A stretch of 64,000 nucleotides of DNA from NCBI GenBank assembly GCA_946800325.1, contig OX326956.1, forward strand, positions 19,806,667 to 19,870,666, in the 5' to 3' direction. Below are positions 51,190 to 60,487 of the stretch, piece after piece. Both the position numbers and the translations under genes were made by a program. Every line of letters starts with the position of its first letter. Positions within the stretch are counted from its first letter, which is position 1. Source of the stretch: Luzula sylvatica (taxonomy: Eukaryota; Streptophyta; Magnoliopsida; Poales; Juncaceae). Under the pieces are notes generated by a model that made no database searches, had not been told where the DNA came from, and saw nothing but the letters and a program-made list of their open reading frames with translations.

Positions 51190-53322
51190 CAAATAAAAAA
51201 TGCTATAAGCCAAATAAAAAAGATAAAAGTCACGGGACCGGACGGGCTACCGGCCGAATACTTAAAGAAATTTTGGGACACGTTGAAAATGGACTTTCAA
51301 CAAATTCTCAAACACTTCCAATAAAACAAACATGATCTTTGGAGAATAAATCAAACAAATATTACTCTAGTACCCAAAGTACAAGAGGCCACCAAAATAG
51401 AAGAGTTCCGTCCAATTAGTGTCATCAATACGCCCATCAAACTAATAACGAAAATACTAGCCGCAAGATTAGGACCAATAATGGGAAAACTAGTCCACAA
51501 AAATCAATCGGCTTTCATAAAAGGGAGATCCTCAACGGACTCATTTCTCGTAGCACGAGAATTATTGAATTACTACCAAAAAAAAAAATCCCGACCGTGG
51601 TGATGAAAATAGATATTCAAAAAAACCTTCGACAATGTATCGTGGGAATTCATGATAAAGCTATTGGAAACCAAAGGGTTTCCGAATAAGTGGAACCTTT
51701 GGATTAAAAAATTGCTAATCTCTTCATCATCGGCAAAAAAATTAAACGGACAAGTCTCACCATATTTCTTCCACCAAAAAGGGCTAAGACAAGGAGACCC
51801 ATTATCTCCTCTACTATTTGATTTGGCAATAAACCTTCTTCAAGATATTATAGAAAAAATAAAGCCAATGTTACAAGCTTCCTCAAGAATAAAAACGCAA
51901 TTACTACAATACGCGGATGATACATTGCTAATGGTTGAGGTGGATCCAAAAAATCTCAAGATAATAGCAAAAGCGTTGGAACTATTCACTGAAATAACGG
52001 GACTAGAAATAAATTGGAATAAAACAAGTTTTTCAATTATTAACATCCCGCACCATCTATCTCAAACGATTTTCGACATAGTAAAATGTCAAAAGAAAGA
52101 CCTTCCCTTCAAGTATCTTGCACTCCCTTTAACCTCCAAAAAAATGAGGAAAGTGTTATTCCTTCCGTTAATAAAGAAAATACAAGACAAAGTGGCTTCA
52201 TGGAAGGGAAAGTTGCTCTCAATGGGGACGCCTAACATTGGCACAAGCGACTCTTGCCTCAATCCTAACCCATCACATGCAAGTAACGCAAATAGCAAAA
52301 GGGACTAATAAAGATATAGAAAAGACAATTAGAGGGTTTCTTTGGAAAGGAGCGGGAAAATGCAACCCGGGTAATTGCTTGGTTAATTGGGACACGGTAA
52401 CACTACCAAAAAAGAACGGGGGGCTAGTGCTCCCCAACATGAAAATAAAAAACGACACGCTATTAATGAAATGCCTATGAAAAATAAATAAAGAAAAAGA
52501 AAGTACATGGGCTACAACTCTTAAAGAATTATATGGAATAAATCGAGCAATAGATATAAAAGAAATACCAATTTCCAAAAGTTCCATGTTCTTAAAGGAA
52601 CTAGTCAAATACCTACCCACCTACACGGCCGCGGTAGAAATTAACCAAGAAAATGACGAGGCGAGATTCAAGTGGGATAAAAAAGGAACATACACATCAA
52701 AGGTAACGTACACATTCCTAAGAGATCCCGGAATGAGAGTCGAATGGAGTGAATATTTATGGAAGATGAAAATACCTCCGAAAATAAAGACCTTCTTATG
52801 GCTTGCAATATTGAAAAGATTGAACACGGCGGATATACTACAAAAAAAAGGTTGGCCAAACCAACATTTATGTCACCTATGCAACGCACATGATGAAACC
52901 GTCGAACACATCATAACCGAATGCGCTTACACAAAAGAAGTTTGGAGGGTGGTAGAAACACAAATGAATATTCAACCAACTTTCCTTGAGTCGCGAGACT
53001 TAAAAACAACATGGACTACCAACCGAAAATCTAGAGACAAAGACAAAAGGAAGGAATGGGATAAGATTTGGGCGGCAATTGCTTGGACAACATGGAAGGA
53101 AAGAAACGCACAGATATTTCGAAACAAAAACAACACGGCGATGAATACCGCCAACAAAGCGTTGGAGGAGCTAGAGCTATGGAGGACAATAACATAGAAA
53201 GGGCTTCATAGAGCAAAGAATTAGATATTTAGTGCAAGTAATCTAATTACTACTCATGTAAATATATTTTTCGTTTTTATATTATACCGAATACCAATTT
53301 GGTATTCTTTCAAAAAAAAAAC
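51190..53322 (+). mobile_element. 5'-truncated LINE
   Basis: A perfect 17-bp duplication CAATTTACTCTTAAAGT flanks it (51173-51189, 53323-53339). It starts inside ORF2 at the RT region and runs to a 3' hairpin, GAATACC / AATTT / GGTATTC (53289-53307), TTTC and an A tail. Truncation from the 5' end is the usual outcome of target-primed reverse transcription. Confidence 0.93.
51215..53197 (+). pseudogene. LINE ORF2 fragment: reverse transcriptase and zf-RVT
   Basis: TGPDGLPAEYLKKFWDTLK, then VPKVQEATKIEEFRPISVI, IKGRSSTDSFL, MKIDIQK, RQGDPLSPLLFDLAINLL, LQYADDTLLMVE, a thumb region, WDTVTLPKKNGGLVLPNMKI, and IPPKIKTFLWLAILKRLN with HLCHLCNAHDETVEHII (zf-RVT), ending KALEELELWRTIT. TAA near 51321, a frame change in the A run near 51590, another near 52230 and TGA at 52478 break it. 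It is related to the ORF2 at 60488-63832. Confidence 0.9.
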
Positions 53323-53339
53323 CAATTTACTCTTAAAGT

Positions 53340-54075
53340 AACATGTTTTTACATAGATTCAATGGATTTTATGTGACTTATTTGGAATACATAAATAAAA
53401 AAACTCAAAACTCATGTCACAGCTATTTCGAACATATCAAATATAAAGAACAACATGCCAAACACAATCCTCTCATTTCTTACCTATTTCCCAACTCATC
53501 TTCTTCATGTGTGATTTCTTCTTTGTTCTTCGAAGAATACATAAACCATCTTAAAAAAACTCAAAATACTACATAGATTATGTTTTTTCTAAAAAAATAA
53601 AAAATAAATAATCGGGAACTCGGCCGGCGATATACACGGCTGAAATTCGGCTCCGGACCTGCCGAGTCCGAGTTGACTCGGCTGAGTTTTTTTTTACTCA
53701 TCCGATATTAAGAAGCATGATATTTACATGTATATTTTCGTTTTAACCTAATAACTTAAGAATAAGTACATTATTTACAAATCTAAATTTAGACCATTAA
53801 GGCCCATCTCCTAAAGTCTATAGACCCGCTAGGAAATAATGGAAACCCTAACATTTTGTCAGGACCCGGTGTGCCGAAGCACCACCAGCGCAATCTAAAC
53901 AAGACAACACAATCGTAGTTTAAACACTCAGCGAATCAACTCCACTCACTGACATCCCGAGTTGACTCGGATTATGTAAAACTCGAGACTTGACACACAT
54001 AATTAGGTTGGAACTCGTGATGACTCAGTTAACTCGACTTGTTGGCTCGAACATAAAATTTGATGTATTAATTAT
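53340..54075. other. intergenic, no gene seen
   Basis: CGAGTTGACTCGG-type words recur at 53670 and 53958-54040, suggesting decayed GACTCGG elements. TGTCAGGACCCGGTGTGCCG at 53858 could be an LTR start but no partner was found. Confidence 0.4.
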
Positions 54076-54083
54076 TATTATGC

Positions 54084-54301
54084 GGAGTTCTATGATATGA
54101 TTTTTTTTCTTATAGTAGATTTTTTTTTAAAGATATTTTGGACATTTATCAATCAATGAATATTTAATAGTAAAATTCAACTGTACTTTTATCAATTAAT
54201 GTGATGCAAAATAAGAAGTTTTTATTGTACATATAAACAAAATCAAATTAATTGAAAACACCTAAATTATCCTTTTTAAAAAGATTAATCATAGAATTTC
54301 C
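54084..54301. mobile_element. MITE with an 8-bp target duplication
   Basis: GGAGTTCTATGATATGATT and AATCATAGAATTTCC are inverted; TATTATGC flanks both sides (54076-54083, 54302-54309). 218 bp. The end sequence groups it with the MITE at 18268-18498. An 8-bp duplication suggests hAT mobilisation. Confidence 0.85.
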
Positions 54302-54316
54302 TATTATGCCGGTCAA

Positions 54317-54863
54317 CACTAATACAAAAAATGGAGTTTGGGACAGACGAAATTAGTCTCTAAAACACGGTTTTTTAGTCGCTGAAGATCTACAGGGACC
54401 GAGTTTGGTCGTTAAGTTTTCGTCCTAACAACGCCAACGCAATAGGTCATAGGGACAACAGTTTTTACCATTTTTGTCCCTATAAGACTTTTTATTGGGA
54501 CAAAATTATTTTCCAAAATTTTCCCCCATTTTCTTTGTTGGTTCTTGATGATGATCTTTCTGTGACGATATATGATCGTTGAATATTTACTTTGTGTGAC
54601 TAAATTATGTCCCCAACTATGTTATTTTCGTGACTGGTTATTGTCTCTGAATACTTTATTTAGGTGACAACCTTAGTCTCTGAATATTCAGTTTTTGAGA
54701 ATGTTATTAGTGTCTGAATATACCTTTATGGAACTAAATTTTTTGTTAAAACTGACTTTAGTCACAACATACATAATATATTAATAAAATATGATAATAA
54801 TATTTTCTCCATTTAAATAAAACAAAAATATTTTTAAGAAACACATAATTTTTTCATTGTTAC
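54317..54863 (+). mobile_element. left end of a CACTA (En/Spm-like) transposon
   Basis: CACTAATACAAAAAATGG opens the element, followed by subterminal words typical of CACTA ends: GACGAAATTAGTCTC, TTTAGTCGCTGAA, GGGACCGA, GTCCCTATAAGAC, TTAGTCTCTGAATATTC. The right end (TAGTG) was not found. The solo LTR at 54864 inserted in it or at its decayed edge. Confidence 0.65.
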
Positions 54864-56593
54864 TGAAGGAAATAATGCCCTAGGCTGAATGAAATAATGC
54901 CCTGGGCTGAACTAAATAATATCCTAGGCTGAACTGTTCAGTTTGTATGTAAACGAATGATCATTATTATTTATGTTTGTTAATCTAATATTTTAATATT
55001 GAATTAAAGTTTCATTTAATACGTGTACTGGTTATTTAACATATTTAGGAATATGTGAATAAGCCTTGAATTGTATCACTAGTTTATACATCATCATAAT
55101 ATGTGATTATGATAGTAAAACTGTATCAATGAACGTAATACGATTCTAAATGTCCCTGGTCATATATATGATGTATATAGAGATATACATGTCTAAGGAA
55201 ATAGAATATATATGTACACCAGTATATTCGCATATGAGATGATTATGTTTTACTGATCATGGACATGGAATACATAGAGATGTAGTGATGTCAAATATGG
55301 AATATAGATATGTATTAGAGACTACATATTGGACTGACCAACTTATGAGAATATACATGGTTATTGTCATTATATATATTCTCATAAACAAATAGAATTT
55401 TAGTTCTTTGACCTGAGGTTATCATTAGATTTCTCACCTGTGAATTGTGATACTTAGATATGTTTCTTTGTTATCTTTAACCGGGTAATCAAGATCATCA
55501 TTGGGTATTACATGAAGCATGTTGGAGGATGTGAATAACCAAGATGGAAGTTGTTCCTTTCATGATTGAAAGAGATATCTCTCAGGGCCCCCTGATGAAT
55601 TAGGATTGAAGGAAATGCGTGGCCACGCTCAATAAGATTAACATGTGTTGTTAATACTAATTGAACATTCAATCTAATTCTATATCGGGAAAGAGTTAAG
55701 TTGATTTAGAAAGGATGACATTTGACCATGTCTTTGATCAACAGATATCGTATGAACAAGAGAGCTAGAAATTTGTCTATTTGATAAATAGGTTATGATC
55801 ACAAATCATTTATTTAATTTGGGTAGTCATAATGCCTTGCTAGAGGTCAATTATGATTTGCATATTTAAATAGAGATTTAATATGCTGCCAACATTAAAT
55901 AAACCTATAGGGTCACACACAAAGACAAGTTCGGACTGGACACAGAAAATCAAACGAGGATATTATTCTGTTCGAACGAGGATATTATTCTGTTCGAACA
56001 GAAAGGTGTAAAGCATTAATTGAATGCTACATGCATGTATGGATGCATGGTATTAAATTCAGGATATTATTCATTTGATGAATTTACTTTGTGAGCATTG
56101 GATGCCACAAAAGTGGTTGGAAGTCTAAGAGTTTTCCACTTGAATTAATACACACCAAACCTCTTCATAAATAAGATAGATTCACTCAATCTCTTAGTGC
56201 AGAATTTTGACTCAAAGAATTTCGAATTTGGAGAGTAAAAATCTTAGAGAAAATAGTTTTCTTAGAGAGAAAGAAAAGAGTGAAGCTAGGCAGAATTTCT
56301 TTGTGAAAGAAAAGAGAAGCCAAGCAGATTTTCTGAAGGGAGGAAGGATCCGACTAGCATCGGAGGTCTTCACATCGAGTCTAGACGAGTCGCGTGTGGA
56401 TACCGATAGAGGGTGGTGCCGGTTCGAGCACACCAACGTGATCTCTGCAAGCTTCCTTCAACCAGATTTGAACTAAATCTGAGGTGCAATTTTTGAAACT
56501 CTTCCTTCGTATCTAATTAGCGATACACAGATCCATGGCTTAAGGGGTTCGGGTAAGTTCCGCTGAGCAATATGCATGCCCGAATTCCTAACA
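54864..56593 (+). mobile_element. solo LTR
   Basis: TGAAGGAAATAATGCCC...GAATTCCTAACA, 1730 bp, flanked by GTTAC on both sides (54859-54863 and 56594-56598). The 3' part with GATCCATGGCTTAAGGGGTT and TAATTAGCGATA is typical of a plant copia LTR leader. The 5' end holds three tandem copies of a 22-bp unit, GAAATAATGCCCTAGGCTGA-like (about 54869-54935). A doubled AGGATATTATTCTGTTCGAA lies at 55958-56000. No internal region remains. Confidence 0.85.
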
Positions 56594-56672
56594 GTTACGA
56601 CACTAAGTAGAGTACTACAAAACAACATACACCAAAATGTCAAAGAAACAAAATACAAAATCTTCAGCATTG

Positions 56673-56895
56673 TTATAGATGAAGTGGTTTTTTCCCAACT
56701 CCTCCGCCTGCATTGCCTGTTTGGGCTAGTTCGAGTTTCGCTTGAACATGAGTGGTTACTGGATGGTTCTGAACTTGACGCATGTCCGGAATCTCTGATT
56801 TCGACTCGGTTTCAGTCATATGCAAGAGAGGCTTTTGCGAGTCTTCTTTTCTCTTCATCGCTTGTCCTAATGCCTGCCGGCTGTAACAGACACCT
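56673..56895 (-). other. unrecognised exon-like frame
   Basis: Minus strand, after a possible acceptor (GTTACAG, 56884-56890), the frame reads RQALGQAMKRKEDSQKPLLH to a stop after GGGVGKKPLHL. It has gene-like composition and lies directly downstream of the broken SDR-like gene, but it matches no family I know. It may be a last exon of that locus or of another lost gene. Confidence 0.3.
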
Positions 56896-56936
56896 GTTTT
56901 ACAGTAAATCAAATATCTAATACTCATAACAGTCAA

Positions 56937-58202
56937 CTACTGACCAATTAGACTGTAAATAATGGGCAAAACAACAATGTCGGTGGTGGCTCGAATGGCA
57001 ACTCTTGCGAGGGAAGACGTGCTTACCAGAGGTATCAACAGCGGGCCCACCATCGGTACTTTATTAACGGCTTTGCATTTTTTTTTTATTTTTTTTTTTT
57101 TGAGGAAAAACCATAGGTTGCTATTCATAAATGCTAGAAAACGAAATAGTGTTTTATATTACAGTGATTAATGTAAAGAAAACTTGCATATAAAAGAAAC
57201 TAAGTAATCAGTACTAAATACTAGCTAGTAGCTGATGTAGAAACTGCTGACTAAATCAGGGATTGTAAAGTATCGTATTAACCAAATAGTGTGAGCCTTC
57301 GATGAATTTCTAGGAAACCCATTCCTTGAAATGAGGAAAGTGATGTAGTCCCTTTTACCAGGACTACATTGGGCAGGGGAGTGGGTAATAAGAGCCCTCC
57401 GTGTGTACCCGATTAATCCTACTGTATTTGACCTCGCGTCGGATATAACTGAAGCTAAATTGAGGATAGTTCTGGACTAACATCCACAATTCCCAGATAA
57501 TGGGAGCCGATTCCCAAGATGCAGGTATTGGTAAGGTACCGGCATTTAGATTTTCAACCAGTAGAGCTGAGTCTGAGAGGAAATGACATCGTGGTATTTG
57601 ATTCTGGATTGCCATTTGGACCCCATTCATTATTGCATATGCTTCAAAGAACAAGGGATTTTCTTTTTCTTTATAACCTGATTCAAATCGAAAGAGAGAA
57701 TGGTTAATTATGCATATGAAGCTCCGCCCACCATGATCTTCTTTCCAAGACCCATCGCAGAAGACTAGTGCGACGTCTTTATCCGGGGGTTTAGATGGAG
57801 GCAGTGCCCATGGAGGCTGTAATGGCCTCTTCTTGTTAGGAGGGGGGATTATTCTGCATGCTAGATTTATGGTATGGATCGGATTTGGTTTAATATTGCG
57901 GAATAGTTTGTCATTTGTGGCTTCCCAAATCGCCCATAGCAGATTTAACGGCTTTGCATGTTATAACACCTGTCATGTCATCATGTAAACAACAAATTAC
58001 AAAAAGAACCCTACATTTTTTTTAAATTGCATAAAAAGGGACCATTTCGAGAGGAGCAACGATAACTATACCAAATTGAATCAAATAAGAAATATCATAA
58101 ATAACCCCACAAAACATATGAAATATAAACAATCAAGATTATTTACCACTGCTGAGACACCGCTCGTGGCTTCTTTGAGGGACTCAGGTTCTAGAAGATT
58201 CC
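56937..58202 (-). pseudogene. SDR-like NAD(P)-binding protein (At1g32220 type), gene fragment
   Basis: Two exon pieces can be read on the minus strand. The first (58202-58147, TTACAG before it, GTAAAT after it) encodes NLLEPESLKEATSGVSAV, the NmrA/SDR motif before the second glycine region. The second (57978 to 56937) encodes KAVNKVPMVGPLLIPLVSTS, SLARVAIRATTD and a short tail to TAG. Both fit the plastid Rossmann-fold proteins like Arabidopsis At1g32220, from memory of that family. The N-terminal nucleotide-binding exon and the central catalytic exons are missing, and a LINE interrupts the last exon (57079-57954). It is therefore a dead copy or a captured fragment. Confidence 0.6.
57079..57954 (-). 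mobile_element. 5'-truncated LINE carrying an RNase H domain
   Basis: A 15-bp duplication TTAACGGCTTTGCAT (57064-57078, 57955-57969) flanks it. Minus strand: begins LLWAIWEATNDKLFRN (end of zf-RVT), then an RNase H-like domain with VFCDGSWKEDHGG, FFEAYAIMNGVQMAI and FLSDSALLVENLNAG carrying the D, E, D acidic residues, and ends in a 3' UTR with hairpin AACC TAT GGTT (57109-57119) and an A tail (57079-57101). This is the plant LINE type with a C-terminal RVT_3 domain, different from the other LINEs here. It lies inside the exon of the SDR-like gene. Confidence 0.88.
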
Positions 58203-58734
58203 CTGTAAATAGATTAAATTAATATTATGATAATTTATTTCATTTAATTTAGGAGTATCTTAAGAGATAGTTAACCGAAATCTATCAAAAAGGACATTCA
58301 AGTGCAACTTGATTGGTAAAAAGAGCGTGCTGTCTAACTTGATTGGTAAAGATTCATGTGTAATAAAATAGGAAACGAGGGGCATATATGAAATTCTAAT
58401 GTTTTTTATGGTAACAACTTTATTTTAGGTGCTCAAGCGGCGTAAGCTCCAATGAAAATTAGCGAAGTTAATAAAAGAGGATGGAAATACATCAAAGAAT
58501 CTGAGAAGAAATCACTTTGATTTGCCAAAAATCGTAGAGAAAGTCACACAAACCAGTTGATTCACAAGCGAGGATTTTTTTTTTTAATTTTTTTCTTTCT
58601 CTGGAGAGGAATAATTTATACCATTTTTTGTTGTTATAAAGATCTTGGTATTTGTTTGATTTTCATTGTAATTAGGGTTTTCAATTTGACGAACCAACAT
58701 TCTATGTTTTAAATTATATTATATCATATTATAT
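58203..58734. other. intergenic or intron-like, no gene seen
   Basis: Contains a doubled CTAACTTGATTGGTAAA-like word (58305-58350). No upstream exon of the SDR-like gene was found. Confidence 0.45.
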
Positions 58735-58743
58735 TATGTCATA

Positions 58744-59636
58744 GTAAAATTCTTCACGAACTCCCTAATTTTTTTAGAAATTATGATTTTCTCAGAAACC
58801 CTTCCTTCGAAAAGAGAAATGATACAGTCACATAAACCATCCACCGAATTATTACCTACTTCGGTAGAAGTAGTGTTTTTACATCAAAAATCCCTATCAT
58901 TTTTAGATTTTCTCAAAAGCTCCTTATTTTTTTGTTCTGATTTTAAAGATGGCTATTATACCCTTTCTCCATAATTCATTTTATTAATTTCCATAATTTA
59001 ATAAATAATAAATAGATATTAAAATAAAATAAATAATACAATGATATTAAAATATTACAATATATAATACATAAATATTAAATATTATTATAAATAATAC
59101 ATAGATATTAAATTACAAATAATAAGAAATAGATATTGAAATATCATTTTAAATTTTTTCAACATATTTGAACAAAACGTTTTGAAAAAAATGTTGCTAA
59201 AATAATTTTTATTTCCCCAATTTATTCCATTAACACAATAAAAATAAAATCAAGATGTTAATTTAAAAAATTTCATGATTTCAAATTAATATATATACTA
59301 ACAATATCATATAAAAATACATAAAAATATAATAATTGTTGAAAAAATATAATAATATTATTCAAAATATATATATATTAATTTTAATTTCAAAAAGATA
59401 TAATAGTTTTTGAAAAAGATATAATAATATTTTTCAAAAAGATATAATAATTGTTGAGAATGATATTTATTATTTTAATATCTATGTATTATTTATTTTT
59501 TATATTATTTTAATATCTATTTATTATTTATTAAACTATAGGGATTTGTAAAATGAACTTATGAGGTGTATAATGATCATTTTTAAAACATAACAAAAAA
59601 AGAAGGGGTTTTTGAGGGAATCTAAAAATGTCGTCG

Positions 59637-59682
<46 letters not shown>

Positions 59683-59779
59683 GGAAGCAAAAAATGTAGG
59701 GGGGTTTTGAGGAAATCTAAAAAGATAGAGAATTTTTCATAATTTCCAAAAAAGTAAGGGGTTTTCGGAATAATTCCCC
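58744..59779. mobile_element. Mutator-like element with long inverted repeats and a poly-G tract
   Basis: Flanks TATGTCATA (58735-58743) and TATGTTATA (59780-59788) match at 8 of 9 bases. The ends GTAAAATTCTTC...AGAAATTATGA and the inverse of TCATAATTTCC...GAATAATTCCCC pair, and matching words continue inward for about 250 bp (TTTTTAGATTTTCTCAAAA; AATAATAAATAGATATTAAAAT against ATTTTAATATCTATTTATTATT). The middle is AT-rich. No transposase. Confidence 0.75.
59638..59681 (+). repeat. run of 44 G
   Basis: Uninterrupted G44, then AGGAAGC. It sits inside the right inverted repeat of the Mutator-like element, where the left arm has no C run. Confidence 0.9.
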
Positions 59780-59788
59780 TATGTTATA

Positions 59789-60331
59789 TTAAATTAAATT
59801 ATGTTATATAAAATTATTTCATGTCATATCATGTCATGTCATGTTATTGTATATTACATTATACTATATTATTTAAGATAATGTCATATTATATTATATT
59901 ATATTATATTACATTACATTGTATTATATTAAATTAAACTATATCATTTTACATTATATTATATTATGCTATAATATATTATATTATATTATGAAATATA
60001 CTTAAATAAAATATTATTAAATTAGATATATCAATATTGTATATGAATCATAATAGATTTTATATAAATTACAATATTAGTTATATATTAGCATTTATTT
60101 ACACTGTATACATTATAATAGTTGTGTTTATATTATATATGTATAAATATAAATAACAATATATACGATAAATGATAAATGAGCGTATTTTTGGTAAAAT
60201 ATTAGAAGTATAAGAGATTAATAAAATTATCACCACAAAAATGACTTGCTTTTTCTTTCTGATCTTTTTTAATAAAGCATATTTTCGGCAAAAGATAAGC
60301 AAAAAAAGTTGGTTATCTCATACTTATGTTG
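59789..60331. other. intergenic, ATATT-rich
   Basis: TATTATATTATGTC-like words dominate 59789-60010. No gene seen. Confidence 0.5.
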
Positions 60332-60487
60332 TTTTTTTTTTTGGGTGAACGGCAAGCGCGATACGCGCTCGGTCCGGTCTTTTTTATAAATAACGAAAAT
60401 AGTTTACAATATTTACAACAACCAACTTTGTTAGGAAATATTATTATGATATCCTAAATTACTTCTAAGCAAACCTCTAACTTAGTT

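Larger units (their letters stand above)
50520..53700. mobile_element. GACTCGG-repeat element (hAT-like), host of a LINE
   Basis: GACTCGGACTCGGACTTGGC at 50539-50560, CGGAGACTCGCCCGGCGATA at about 50752, and GGAACTCGGCCGGCGATA, GCCGAGTCCGAGTTGACTCG at 53610-53682 resemble the subterminal arrays of the element at 5241-6313. The LINE at 51190 lies between them. Terminal repeats and target duplication could not be fixed, so this is tentative. Confidence 0.35.

Noticed and set aside
58610..58640. CCATTTTTTGTTGTTATA as the right end of the CACTA element
   Set aside because: Only 11 bases fit the inverse of the left end, the final TAGTG is missing and no subterminal repeats precede it.
60099..60302. 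Minus-strand frame of 67 codons
   Set aside because: AT-rich chance frame, no domain.
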